A DNA stretch of 36,071 bases. It comes from Deltaproteobacteria bacterium. Its GTDB lineage: Bacteria > Desulfobacterota > DSM-4660 > Desulfatiglandales > Desulfatiglandaceae. The notes beneath the pieces were generated by a model. The model did not search any database. It saw only the letters and a program-made list of their open reading frames with translations, and was not told the origin of the DNA. Shown here piece after piece: positions 26,611 through 35,351 of the stretch. Location of the stretch: assembly GCA_019307815.1 (NCBI GenBank), contig JAFDIV010000031.1, positions 1 through 36,071 on the forward strand, given 5' to 3'. Every line of letters begins with the position of its first letter. Position 1 is the stretch's first letter. A program made the position numbers and the translations under genes.

Positions 26611-27017
26611 TATTGATTTTCCACCTCCGCCTGCAGGGAGATATGACTTTGACCTGCCTCCCTTATCTTGTCCAGCACCTTAAAAATAGTTTGATATGAT
26701 ACGGTCCGATCCGCAAAGAGGAGCACGCCTCTTGATCTTTCGCCCCCGGACCTTGCCCGAAGCTCATCGGTAAGGGAATCCATTGTTACTGGCTGCCTGT
26801 CCAAGAACACGCTTCCGTCAGCCTTTACAGTAACGGAAAGGAATGTGCTTTTGTCCAATTTGGCGGTGCTGGACAAAGGAAGCTGCACTGGCAGTGAATG
26901 ATGAACAGCCATGGAAAGCATGCCATAGATAAAAAAAACCAAAAGCAGAAAAACCGTATCAATAAGGGGAAGCATCTCTATCCGAACCTTTCTCTCCTTT
27001 CCCAGGTTCACCTTCAT
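26610..27017 (-). CDS. exbD: ExbD/TolR proton-channel subunit
   Basis: This 135-residue inner-membrane protein has one N-terminal helix (about 17-37, EMLPLIDTVFLLLVFFIYG) that includes the proton-carrying aspartate D20. A periplasmic ExbD domain follows. With ExbB it forms the motor that powers TonB. Its start overlaps exbB by four bases (ATGA), and its stop overlaps the tonB start. Operon position with btuFCD marks it as dedicated to corrinoid uptake rather than to TolQR. Confidence 0.93.
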   Translation of the reverse strand: MKVNLGKERKVRIEMLPLIDTVFLLLVFFIYGMLSMAVHHSLPVQLPLSSTAKLDKSTFLSVTVKADGSVFLDRQPVTMDSLTDELRARSGGERSRGVLLFADRTVSYQTIFKVLDKIREAGQSHISLQAEVENQ

Positions 27018-27643
27018 ACTGACTCCTCCTCTACCTGCTCCTGGCTTGCTAGCTTCTCATACACAATCTCAAGGCTAGTGGCATACTTTTCGATGGTGAG
27101 GGCTGCATCTTCCACGCGCGAGTTAAAATAATTGTAAGGCAAAACCGAAAGGATTGCGATCGCCAGACCTGCTGCCGTGGTGATAAGGGCTTGAGCAATC
27201 CCGGCTGTCACTGCCTGGGGGTGCTCGATCCCCGCGCTGCCCAGGAGCTCAAATGAACTAATGATTCCAATGACTGTTCCAAAAATTCCCAAAAGTGGAG
27301 CCACAGTAATCATTGTATCCAGCATGCTCATAAATCTTCTCATTCTCTTAATTTCCTCTGAGGCGGCTGCCTCCATGGCCTTTGTCATGGAAAATTCCCT
27401 GTGAAGAATACCACTCACCAAGATCCTGATCACAAAATCCTTAGAGCCCATTACCTTTTCTTTTACCCTGTTCCAATCCCCTTTTTGACAAAGCTCCAAA
27501 ACCTCATCCACAAGCCCTTGATTTCTCCTCATATCCTCCCCGGCCCAAAACAAGAATCTCTCAATAATCACTGTCAAGGCAATGATTGAACAGACCAGAA
27601 GTGGATACATCACAGGTCCGCCTTTTTGAAAAATCACCATCAT
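27014..27643 (-). CDS. exbB: ExbB/TolQ proton-channel subunit
   Basis: This 209-residue integral inner-membrane protein of the MotA/TolQ/ExbB family has membrane helices at about 12-30, 112-135 and 150-175. The conserved MLDTMITVAPLLGIFGTVIGII and GIAQALITTAAGLAIAI segments are present. It pairs with ExbD to feed TonB. GAGGAAG precedes the start. A 127-base gap separates it from btuD upstream with no visible terminator, so it is likely in the same transcript. Confidence 0.93.
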   Translation of the reverse strand: MMVIFQKGGPVMYPLLVCSIIALTVIIERFLFWAGEDMRRNQGLVDEVLELCQKGDWNRVKEKVMGSKDFVIRILVSGILHREFSMTKAMEAAASEEIKRMRRFMSMLDTMITVAPLLGIFGTVIGIISSFELLGSAGIEHPQAVTAGIAQALITTAAGLAIAILSVLPYNYFNSRVEDAALTIEKYATSLEIVYEKLASQEQVEEESV

Positions 27644-27770
27644 TCTTTCTTCCTCACTTAACGATATATCAACTCATTCAACAGCTTAACGCAAGCTCAT
27701 GGTTACCTGGTTTCTATCCATAAATGCTAGATTTTCAATGGGAGCCGTAAGCCGAAGGCTGAGTGCGCTT

Positions 27771-28547
27771 TCACACCACACTGACCCTCGGAGCACCTGT
27801 TAAGGGATTTTCATCCACCACCACAGGACATCCATACACGTCCTCTATATTCTGAGAGGTCACAATATCTTCGGGTGAACCCATACTGGCAATGCGGCCA
27901 TGTTTCAGCATAACAAGTTTGTCACAATACGCGGCCGCAAGTTCGATATCATGAGACACCACAAGCCCGCTCAAGGATCGAGAGTGCACCAAAGACGAAA
28001 TAAGATCAAATATTTCCTTCTTGAATTTCAAATCAAGAAAAGAGGTCGGCTCATCCAGCAAGATCAGGCTTGGCTCCTGAGCCAAGGCCCTGGCAATGAG
28101 AACCCGTTGCTTTTCCCCCCCTGACAATTCATATATTGAGCGTTCCGCCAACTCAGTGGAATGGGTGGCTGCCAGCGCTTCACGAGCCACCTCCATATCC
28201 CTCCTTCCTTCAAACTGAAACCGGCCAAGATAAGGAAACCTTCCCATCAACACCACTTCAAGGACAGAAAAGGCAAAGTGAAAATGGGTCTCCTGGGGCA
28301 CCATTGCCACTTCTCTAGCAAGTTCTGCCCTTGAGTAGATAGAAAGGGGCCTTCCTTTTAAAAAGACCTCGCCTTTTTGCGGTACGAGCAACCCATCGGC
28401 AATCTTAAGGAGAGTTGTCTTCCCAGAGCCGTTTGCCCCGAGCACCCCAACAAGCTCTCCCTCACCAACAGTGAATTCAACATCTCTCAAGGCCCAAGGC
28501 CCCCCATAGTGAAACCCCACATGATTGAAACGGATCACCGGGTCCAT
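27771..28547 (-). CDS. btuD: Cobalamin ABC transporter ATP-binding protein BtuD
   Basis: This cytoplasmic ATPase of the FecE/BtuD class has 258 residues: Walker A GANGSGKTT at 37-45, Q-loop region VPQE at about 83-86, signature LSGGEKQR at 141-148, Walker B LILLDEPTS at 161-169 and the switch histidine in VVSHD. It drives the BtuC permease. The start lies 13 bases inside the end of btuC and is preceded by GGGGGAG. Iron-siderophore transporters look alike; the cobalamin riboswitch decides the substrate. Confidence 0.92.
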   Translation of the reverse strand: MDPVIRFNHVGFHYGGPWALRDVEFTVGEGELVGVLGANGSGKTTLLKIADGLLVPQKGEVFLKGRPLSIYSRAELAREVAMVPQETHFHFAFSVLEVVLMGRFPYLGRFQFEGRRDMEVAREALAATHSTELAERSIYELSGGEKQRVLIARALAQEPSLILLDEPTSFLDLKFKKEIFDLISSLVHSRSLSGLVVSHDIELAAAYCDKLVMLKHGRIASMGSPEDIVTSQNIEDVYGCPVVVDENPLTGAPRVSVV

Positions 28548-29566
28548 CGGCTCCCCCTTGTCTTTAAAAGGTAGATAAAGAACGGAGCGCCTAGGAACGC
28601 GGTAATCACGCCTACGGGAAGCTCACTGGGCGAAATCACCGTCCTTGCCGCTGTATCCGCAACAATCAAAAACAGGGCACCTCCCAAGGCCGACACTGGC
28701 ATCAACAGCCTATGGTCTGATCCAAGTATCATCCTACTCAAATGTGGCACGATCAACCCGACAAAACCGATCAAGCCCGAAAAAGACACAACCAGTCCCA
28801 CCATTAAAGAAACGGTGATAAAACAAATGAACTTTGCCCGTTCCACATTTACACCCAAATGAAGGGCTGCCTCCTCACCCGCTGCAAGCAAATTCAAATG
28901 TCTTGAAAAGGAATAGAGCAAGGCAAAGCCAAAGAATGCCACTGGAGCGATGATACCTGAATAGGCAATCTGACTCTGGGACAAGTCGCCATAGAGCCAG
29001 AAGAGCATGGAATGGAGGCGGTCTTCAGAAGAGGTGGCTATAAAGAACATAATGATAGCAGTAAAAAACGCATTTACTATCACGCCCGCCAAAATAGCAG
29101 TGGCCGATTCAACACCCATCTTTCTTCTGCTAATGGTCAGTACCAAATAGATAGTTAACAAGGCACCACAGAAGGAAAACAGGGGTACGCCTATACTAAA
29201 ACCAACCCCAAAAATGATTCCCATCACCGCTCCAAATGCAGCACCACTGGATACCCCAAGCACAAAGGGATCGGCCAAAGGGTTCCTCAAAAGGGCCTGG
29301 AACACAAGGCCTCCAAGGGAGAGGGAAAAACCAGTAAATCCGGCCAAGAAGATCCGGGGCAGCCGTATCTTCAGCACAATCAACCTTGCCGACTCCTTGA
29401 CCTGGGAACCATGAAAAAACATCCTGAGCACATCTTCCAAAGAAACATTTGCAGTTCCCAACATCAGTGAGATTATAACAGTTACGGCCAGAGACACTCC
29501 CAAAATGGATGAAACTTTGAGAACACGCCCAGGGGTCAGCGGCCTTCTAATGATATGGCTGTCCAT
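28535..29566 (-). CDS. btuC: Cobalamin ABC transporter permease BtuC (FecCD family)
   Basis: This inner-membrane permease of 343 residues has about ten hydrophobic helices. The FecCD-type motif RLPRIFLAGFTGFSLSLGGLV, the ATPase-contacting GLIGFVGLIVPHLSR and the end segment LPVGVITAFLGAPFFIYLL are visible. It works as a dimer with BtuD and receives corrinoid from BtuF. Its ATG follows the btuF stop with no gap, and its GGAGGGAA Shine-Dalgarno is inside the last btuF codons, indicating tight coupling. Confidence 0.94.
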   Translation of the reverse strand: MDSHIIRRPLTPGRVLKVSSILGVSLAVTVIISLMLGTANVSLEDVLRMFFHGSQVKESARLIVLKIRLPRIFLAGFTGFSLSLGGLVFQALLRNPLADPFVLGVSSGAAFGAVMGIIFGVGFSIGVPLFSFCGALLTIYLVLTISRRKMGVESATAILAGVIVNAFFTAIIMFFIATSSEDRLHSMLFWLYGDLSQSQIAYSGIIAPVAFFGFALLYSFSRHLNLLAAGEEAALHLGVNVERAKFICFITVSLMVGLVVSFSGLIGFVGLIVPHLSRMILGSDHRLLMPVSALGGALFLIVADTAARTVISPSELPVGVITAFLGAPFFIYLLKTRGSRWTR

Positions 29567-30487
29567 TTATTCCCTCCCTAGCCCCTCCCATTCGAGGTCT
29601 GGATGGAGCAACCTTGCCAGTGTCTCGAGGCCATCAATGATGCGTGGTGAAGGTCGGTCCAAGCAATCTGAGTCCAGTAGATACACCCTGTTGTCCCTTA
29701 CTGCCGGGATACTCTTCCATCTCATCCAGTCTTGCCTCGCCTTCTCAAACCTCCCTCCCCGTTCCATGGACGAAATTACTATAACCTCTGGTCTCCGCTT
29801 CAGTACCTCTTCAAGGCTTATGGTGGGATAGGTGATAGGCTCGTTCTCTGCCATATTAATGCCCCCGGCCAGACGAATCACATCATTATGAATCGTATTC
29901 TTATTGACCGTAATGATCGGCCTCAAATTGATCTGTAAGAAAACAAGGGGCCGCCTCAGGCCCTTCACCTTGTCTTGGACATACTGTACCTTGTGGGCCA
30001 AGCGCTGGGATAGTAATCTGCCTTTCTCTTCAACACCACACAGCCTTGCCATATCATATAGGGTCGTTCCAACGTCTTTCACCCTTCTCGGGTTGACAAT
30101 ATAAACCGGAATCCCAGCCTGCTCCAATAGATGGATCACTGTAGGGCTGTTACCGTCTTTTGTCCCGACCACCAGATCTGGATTAAGCTCAATGATCTTT
30201 TCAACATTCAAATGAGCATAGCTTCCTACCTTCGGCTTCCTGGCCGCCTCTGGCGGATAATCGCTGAACGTGGTGACACCAACCACCCTATCGCCCAGCC
30301 CCAAATAGTAAAGCATTTCTGTGAGACTAGGGGCCAAGGAGACAATGCGTTTAGGCGGCCCATCAAGGCTTACGTGTCTACCCAGGGCATCTACATAGGT
30401 CATGGACCATGTGGGCGAGACATTCCATAACCCAATTGCAAAAGCCAGGAATAGGAGGCCAAAATATATGGGAATTTTCCCTTTCAT
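29567..30487 (-). CDS. btuF: Cobalamin-binding periplasmic protein BtuF
   Basis: This cluster III solute-binding protein has 306 residues from ATG 30487. A signal peptide (MKGKIPIYFGLLFLAFAIGL onward, cleaved near WS) is followed by the PBP2/TroA-BtuF fold: PPKRIVSLAPSLTEMLYYLG, VGVTTFSDYPPEA, KVGSYAHLNVEKIIELNPDLV and the second lobe VIRLAGGINMAE. The serine-rich SLAPSLTE loop and SDYPPEA fit corrinoid-binding members. The frame extends to GTG 30508, but the ATG gives the typical signal peptide. It is the first gene of the operon behind a cobalamin riboswitch. Confidence 0.92.
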   Translation of the reverse strand: MKGKIPIYFGLLFLAFAIGLWNVSPTWSMTYVDALGRHVSLDGPPKRIVSLAPSLTEMLYYLGLGDRVVGVTTFSDYPPEAARKPKVGSYAHLNVEKIIELNPDLVVGTKDGNSPTVIHLLEQAGIPVYIVNPRRVKDVGTTLYDMARLCGVEEKGRLLSQRLAHKVQYVQDKVKGLRRPLVFLQINLRPIITVNKNTIHNDVIRLAGGINMAENEPITYPTISLEEVLKRRPEVIVISSMERGGRFEKARQDWMRWKSIPAVRDNRVYLLDSDCLDRPSPRIIDGLETLARLLHPDLEWEGLGRE

Positions 30488-30533
30488 TTCTCGAAACGAA
30501 CAACTCACTCATCTAGTAGTGCTCATAATAGGC

Positions 30534-30573
30534 AAAATAAAAATCCCCGAGCGCCATGCGGTCTGGGGATTTC
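30534..30573 (-). terminator. Riboswitch expression-platform terminator (btuF operon)
   Basis: On the minus strand AATCCCC pairs with GGGGATT around about 16 bases that can extend the stem, followed by TTTATTTT (complement of 30534-30541). It lies between the aptamer and the btuF start, parallel to the terminator before btuB. Confidence 0.8.
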
Positions 30574-30627
30574 ACACCAATACATGCCTACCATACCGGA
30601 TGCCTCGGTCCTCACGACTCATTTCTG

Positions 30628-30982
30628 TCCAGGCAGGTTTTCTGACTCACGGATCATCCTACTTGCCCTGTTGCCCGGTATCATTCTAGGAAATTCAGCA
30701 GGGCTTGCCGCGCCTTCCCATCCGGCACTCAACTTCTCAGGGAAGCCTGCGTAATAGCAATATTCCCCTAGCATAAGCGAGATCTTCGTCCCTTGCTAAT
30801 CCCTTCTTGATGTTGAGTGCCGGACAGTGGCTTTACATGGATACCGTCTCACGCTCAACAGTATCCCATGTTGCGGCGTTCGTCCCCGTTCACAGCGGCA
30901 GGCCCGTCCCCGATTTTCACGGGGTTCCCTTTTAACCCGCCAAGGCTCGGTGGCGGGTTAAGCCCCCATGGGGCACCTGGAT
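30628..30982 (-). promoter_or_regulatory. Cobalamin riboswitch controlling the btuFCD-exbBD-tonB operon
   Basis: The minus-strand leader has the full aptamer: CCAGGTGCCC, AAAAGGGAA with a CCCCGTG/CGGGG hairpin, GCCGCTGTGAACGGGGACGAA, GCCACTGTCC, GATGGGAAGGCGCGG and AGGATGATCCGTGAGTCAGAAA leading to ACCTGCC. It is strongly similar to the btuB riboswitch. It differs by two extra hairpins: AACCCGCC/GGCGGGTT (30934-30959) and GCCCTG/CAGGGC (30665-30704). The terminator at 30534-30573 makes transcriptional control likely. Confidence 0.94.
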
Positions 30983-31071
30983 CATACATACATTACCAAA
31001 GTGGAGCTATTTCCGTCCAGCGAATTTTCTTTCCCTCTGATCCGCCTTTTCTTTGGAAATCAACTTCCTTC

Positions 31072-31101
31072 TTGAACATGGGTTATGTAAAGTGGTAAAA
31101 C
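31072..31101 (+). promoter_or_regulatory. Candidate promoter for the kdsD operon
   Basis: TTGAAC (31072-31077) and TAAAAC (31096-31101) are 18 bases apart, each matching four of six sigma-70 consensus positions. Initiation near 31108 would leave a leader of about 35 bases before ATG 31143. Confidence 0.4.
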
Positions 31102-31142
31102 CTTTGAAACCTTATGCAAAAACCAAAATAGAAAGGACTTCG

Positions 31143-32144
31143 ATGGTCATAGAACAGGCAAAAGAGGTATTGAAGATCGAGGCCCACGGAATCCTTGGGC
31201 TTGTGGATCGTATTGGGCCGGAATTCAAAAAGGCCGTGGACATGATTCTCAAGTCTAAAGGAAGGGTTATCTTGACCGGAATGGGGAAATCCGGCCTCGT
31301 GGCAAGGAAAATAACCGCTACCCTAAACAGTACGGGGACCCCATCTTTGTTTTTGCACCCGGCCGAGGCCATCCATGGTGATTTGGGCATGGTCACAGGG
31401 GATGATATCATATTGGCCGTCTCAAACAGCGGCCAGACACCGGAGATCAATACCATCCTGCCCATATTGAAGAAAATGGGTGCCAAAATTATTTCATTCA
31501 CTGGTGCACCCAACTCTCCCATGGCCCTTTCAAGCGATGTGATCATTGACGTTGGCGTAGAACGGGAGGCCTGCCCCCTTGGTCTTGCGCCAACTGCCAG
31601 TACCACGGCCGCCCTGGCTATGGGAGATGCGCTGGCAGTAGTCCTTATCAATAAACGTCGGTTTGGCAAGGAAGACTTCCGAAAATTTCACCCTGGTGGC
31701 TCACTCGGAGAACGCCTGGCCATTAGGGTCAAAGAAGTGATGCTTACGGATAATAACGTGCCCATGGTTTCCCTGGGCACCAGGGTGGGAGATGCCCTAA
31801 GGGAAATAAATGCCAAAGGAATAGGCGCTACTCTGGTCGTAGATAGTGAAAAAAGACTGAAGGGCATCATAACGGATGGGGATCTGCGAAGGACATTATT
31901 AAAGAAAAAGGACATCCACGAGCTTTTGGTAGAAGAAATTATGTCCCAATCTCCCAAAACCATTGGGGAAGACCAGACTGCAGCCGAGGCACTAGGCATA
32001 ATGGAGCTTTATGGCATCACCCACCTTGTGGTGGTGGACAGATCCAAACGTGTTAAAGGGATCGCCCACCTTCATGACCTGCTTGGTAGGGAGGAATTCA
32101 GGATCAATGGAATACCCAAGTCCACCTCGAGGACTGATTATTGA
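31143..32144 (+). CDS. kdsD: Arabinose-5-phosphate isomerase KdsD/KpsF
   Basis: This cytoplasmic enzyme interconverts ribulose-5-phosphate and arabinose-5-phosphate, the first step toward KDO for lipopolysaccharide or capsule. The 333 residues comprise a SIS sugar-isomerase domain (about 35-175: GMGKSGLVARKI, HPAEAIHGDLGMV and SNSGQTPEI) and two CBS domains (about 205-260 and 270-328). This is the full-length architecture. ATG 31143 follows AAAGGA; the frame is open 30 codons upstream without family resemblance. The next gene begins 38 bases before its stop. Its presence supports a Gram-negative envelope. Confidence 0.94.
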   Translation: MVIEQAKEVLKIEAHGILGLVDRIGPEFKKAVDMILKSKGRVILTGMGKSGLVARKITATLNSTGTPSLFLHPAEAIHGDLGMVTGDDIILAVSNSGQTPEINTILPILKKMGAKIISFTGAPNSPMALSSDVIIDVGVEREACPLGLAPTASTTAALAMGDALAVVLINKRRFGKEDFRKFHPGGSLGERLAIRVKEVMLTDNNVPMVSLGTRVGDALREINAKGIGATLVVDSEKRLKGIITDGDLRRTLLKKKDIHELLVEEIMSQSPKTIGEDQTAAEALGIMELYGITHLVVVDRSKRVKGIAHLHDLLGREEFRINGIPKSTSRTDY

Positions 32145-33075
32145 TTTAATAACACCCCTAAATGAAAGAGGGGACCTTGATATTGAAGCCCTCGAAAGGC
32201 ACCTGGAACGCATTATGGATCATGTTCACGGGGTCTTGTTGGCAAGCCCATGGACAGGTGAAGGGAGCCGACTTAGGCTGAAAGTGCGAAAGGAACTCCT
32301 GGAAAGGGCCATGGCCACCATTTCATCAGACATGGCCCTATTCGTATGGATAACAGACCAAGACGAGGAAAAAACTAGACGAAATCTCTTTGCCCTCCAG
32401 GAAATCAGTGAAAGCAGACCCTTTGCTGGCACCATTTATTGGGTCGACACTCCATTATTGTACCACAGCAACCGGGGCCTCCCACAGCTTTACAAAGAAC
32501 TTCACCTGTTGGCCTCACGGCCTTTCATCCTTGTAAATGATCCTGACCAAGTAGCCCAGGTTCGAAGCTCAATCAAGAGAAAAAATATCCGAACCTCTGT
32601 CCTGAAAGAATTGGTCAAGATGGATTTTATTAGGGGGCTTATTTTCCTTGGTACACTTGAGCGCGCCTATAACTATCAAAAGGCCATCCGGGCTCAGACT
32701 GATTTCAGGATTTATGACGGAGAAGAGGCCCGCTTTTTGGAATATCCCAGCCTAAGTGGGGTGATATCTGTCGGTGCGAATCTGGCCCCCGAGCAATGGC
32801 GGGCTGTAACAAACTCCTCACTCAAGTTAGAGGGCCCTGGGGAGCCCTATCCCGATTCCCTGAAGCAGGTGTGGGAAATAGGCCAATTCTTACATCAACT
32901 ACGAGAACTTTACCAGCAAGAATCTCCCAGTACTATTGCCCAAGTACTTGTGGAAATGGGCGACCTCAAAGCAACCCCGCCTATGGAAGACGATAAGGCC
33001 ACCTCCATAGTAGCAAAGATCCGGGAGCTTATGTCAGAATATAAATTTAGCCGTGGCAACAGGAAAAGCGGATGA
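32107..33075 (+). CDS. DapA/DHDPS-superfamily protein lacking the Schiff-base lysine
   Basis: This 322-residue protein has the layout of the dihydrodipicolinate synthase/N-acetylneuraminate lyase TIM barrel: GLIIDLITPLNERGDLDIEA at the start, SPWTGEGSRL in place of the usual GTTGE loop, PLLYHSNRGLPQLY for strand 5, and YPSLSGVISVGANLAPE near residues 213-229. At the catalytic position, where active enzymes have G-I-K-[DE], it reads G177-L178-I179-F180, so the Schiff-base Lys is missing. A helical extension of about 80 residues ends the chain. It is translated from ATG 32107 inside the kdsD end and overlaps the response regulator by four bases (ATGA). Its chemistry is unknown; it may bind a keto acid or aldehyde without class I aldol chemistry. 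Confidence 0.8.
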   Translation: MEYPSPPRGLIIDLITPLNERGDLDIEALERHLERIMDHVHGVLLASPWTGEGSRLRLKVRKELLERAMATISSDMALFVWITDQDEEKTRRNLFALQEISESRPFAGTIYWVDTPLLYHSNRGLPQLYKELHLLASRPFILVNDPDQVAQVRSSIKRKNIRTSVLKELVKMDFIRGLIFLGTLERAYNYQKAIRAQTDFRIYDGEEARFLEYPSLSGVISVGANLAPEQWRAVTNSSLKLEGPGEPYPDSLKQVWEIGQFLHQLRELYQQESPSTIAQVLVEMGDLKATPPMEDDKATSIVAKIRELMSEYKFSRGNRKSG

Positions 33076-33749
33076 AAATACTTCTTGTGGAAGATGATCA
33101 AAAAACAGCCGCCTTTATAATAAGAGGCTTGAAGGAGGCTGGATTTTCAATAGAACATGCTACTGATGGAGAGGAAGGGCTTTTTCTGGCCACTTCCGAA
33201 TCCTACGATGCAGCTGTAATAGACATTATGCTCCCCAAATTGGATGGCCTCACACTCATCGAGTCGATACGGCGACACAAGGTAATGACGCCTGTTTTGG
33301 TCTTGAGCGCCAAGAACTCAGTGGACGATCGTGTCAAAGGACTTCAAGTTGGAGGAGATGATTATCTGGTAAAGCCTTTTGCATTTTCGGAGCTACTGGC
33401 CAGAATTCAGGCCCTTATACGCAGGTCAAATGCGATGCCTGAGCCCACATCACTTACAGTTGAAGATCTCAAGATCGATCTGTTACGTCGTAAGGTATTC
33501 CGCGGCCAAAAGGAGATTGAGCTTCAACCAAAAGAGTTTGCCCTTCTGGAATATCTTATGCGAAACGCAGGGCGCCCAGTCTCTAAGACTATGATTATAG
33601 AACATGTTTGGGACTATAATTTCGATCCTGAGACAAATGTAGTAGAGGCCCGAATCTGTAGACTTTGAGACAAGATAGATCGGCCTTTCTCACCAAAGCT
33701 TATTCATACGATTCGCGGTATCGGTTATGTGCTCGAAAAAAGAGGCTAA
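33072..33749 (+). pseudogene. OmpR-family response regulator interrupted by in-frame TGA
   Basis: This is a DNA-binding response regulator with a receiver domain (1-115; phospho-acceptor D51 in AVIDIMLPK, K101 in LVKPF) and a winged-helix output domain from about 127. Translation stops at TGA 33666-33668 after residue 198 (EARICRL). The same frame continues with 26 conserved codons, DKIDRPFSPKLIHTIRGIGY and VLEKRG, to TAA 33747-33749, restoring the usual length of about 225. The position is normally Arg in R-L-R-x-K-I, so a CGA to TGA change is the simplest cause. The stop cuts the recognition helix and removes the wing, so the short product should not bind DNA normally. Start ATG 33072 overlaps the previous gene, and the partner kinase follows. 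Confidence 0.8.
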
Positions 33750-35139
33750 CCCTTTGCACTCTCTCACATTTAAACTTACCCTGTGGTACGTGGGGCTCTT
33801 CGGTGCCCTGTCCTTGGCTGTCTTCATACTCTTATATGTGACCCTTTCCAATAATCTTTATCACCGTGTGGACGAAAATCTTGCCAGAGAGGCACAAGAA
33901 TTCGAAGGCCTCTATTTGAAACATGGCAGAAAGGCCTTAGCTGAGGAATTCAACCGCGAGGCACACTCGGAGGGCATCAACCGCATTTTTTTTAGATTGG
34001 TCAGCCCAGATGGACAAATTCTAGTCTCGTCTAACACCACCCAGTGGTCGGGGTTACATTCCAGATTAAAATCACCTAATTTATCTCCACAAGACAAAGT
34101 GCTTTTCCGAACACTGGCGCTTGAAGTCAACCACAGAAGATTTCGATTGCTCCAAAAAAGGCTTACTGACGCCAATGTACTCCAAATCGGCTATGCACTC
34201 CAAAAAAATGAGGCACTAATGGCAAAATACCGCCGGGTCTTCGCGGGCACCTTAATCATTATGGTAGTCTGCGGCGGTATTGTGGGTTGGTTTGTGGCCC
34301 GAAGGGCCATGTCTGGGGTAGAGCGAGTCACTAGGGCAGCTCAAAGTATAAGCCGGGGTGACCTCAGTATGCGGGTACCCCTGGGTCGAGAGGGGGCGGA
34401 GATAAGACGCTTGGCCTTGGCCTTTAATGAAATGCTTGAAAAGATATCTGCACTTATCAAGGAACTCCAAGACGTGACAAACAACATCGCCCACGACCTC
34501 CGCAGCCCACTTACAAGGATTCGAGGAATAATTGAAACAACTCTCACTGGCAAACCAGATCTCCCTGCCTATAGGGAAATGGCTAGCTCCGTATCAGAAG
34601 AGACAGATCGTCTTATAAATATGATAAACACTATGCTGGAGATTGCTCAAACAGAGGCTGGTTTGGCTAAATTGTCAAAATCCCCTGTGGATGCAAGAGC
34701 AATCATTACAGATGCCTCCGAATTATTTGAGCCTGTCGCACAAGATAAGAAAATCATCTTGGAAGTAGATCTCCCAGCCCAGCCTTTGGAAATCATAGCT
34801 GATGTTCCACGCTTGCAGCGTGCAGTGGCCAACCTCCTAGATAATGCCATCAAGTATACTCCTGAAGGGGGAAAGGTGGTCTTATCTGCGCGAGAAAGAA
34901 ATTCAACAGCAGTGATATCCGTAGCAGATACGGGAATTGGAATCCTGGAAGCGGACTTCCCCTATCTATTTGATCGCTTTTACAGGGGAGACAAAAGCCG
35001 CTCTCAACCTGGAAGCGGTCTCGGTCTCAGCCTTGCCAAAGCCCTCGTGGAGGCTCACGGTGGAAGAATATATGTTTCAAGTACCCAAGGAAAAGGCGTC
35101 ACCTTCACTATAAGCCTTCCCCTTCATTCAACCTCCTAA
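33727..35139 (+). CDS. Sensor histidine kinase of the two-component pair
   Basis: This inner-membrane kinase of 470 residues has membrane helices at about 18-40 and 172-192 enclosing a periplasmic sensor of about 130 residues. A HAMP domain (about 190-245) precedes HisKA with H256 in NNIAHDLRSPLTRIRG. The HATPase_c domain (N box ANLLDNAIKYTPEGG, VADTGIGI and GSGLGLSLAK) is complete. The architecture resembles CusS/QseC-type kinases. ATG 33727 lies inside the downstream part of the interrupted regulator; TTG 33754, nine bases after AGAGG, is an alternative start. The kinase is intact although its regulator carries a stop codon. The signal is unknown. Confidence 0.92.
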   Translation: MCSKKEANPLHSLTFKLTLWYVGLFGALSLAVFILLYVTLSNNLYHRVDENLAREAQEFEGLYLKHGRKALAEEFNREAHSEGINRIFFRLVSPDGQILVSSNTTQWSGLHSRLKSPNLSPQDKVLFRTLALEVNHRRFRLLQKRLTDANVLQIGYALQKNEALMAKYRRVFAGTLIIMVVCGGIVGWFVARRAMSGVERVTRAAQSISRGDLSMRVPLGREGAEIRRLALAFNEMLEKISALIKELQDVTNNIAHDLRSPLTRIRGIIETTLTGKPDLPAYREMASSVSEETDRLINMINTMLEIAQTEAGLAKLSKSPVDARAIITDASELFEPVAQDKKIILEVDLPAQPLEIIADVPRLQRAVANLLDNAIKYTPEGGKVVLSARERNSTAVISVADTGIGILEADFPYLFDRFYRGDKSRSQPGSGLGLSLAKALVEAHGGRIYVSSTQGKGVTFTISLPLHSTS

Positions 35140-35351
35140 TATTGATCTTCAGACTTTTATTGGGTCCCCCCTACTCCAAAAATTACCAAATTGTAACCCC
35201 CCGGCAATCTTCTGATCATATTGTATTTTTATAATTAGCCTTATTGCAAAGGGTGGATTCATAATCTATATGCCGTTACCTATTTGGCGTGGATTAGGGC
35301 TAAACATTTCATTTGTGTTTTGAAAAACGACAACCCAAGGAAATCTCATAC
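35140..35351. other. AT-rich gap before the phosphatase gene
   Basis: About 210 bases show no gene, no clear terminator for the kinase and no unambiguous promoter for the phosphatase. Confidence 0.35.

Noticed and set aside
32011..32106. Upstream-extended start of the DapA-like gene
   Set aside because: The extra 32 residues are the kdsD coding region read in another frame; ATG 32107 matches the start of the barrel.
33666..33668. Selenocysteine at the response-regulator TGA
   Set aside because: The aligned family residue is Arg, not Cys. The only downstream hairpin (TGAGA/TCTCA) is short and does not look like a bacterial SECIS. Other genes here use TGA as a normal stop.
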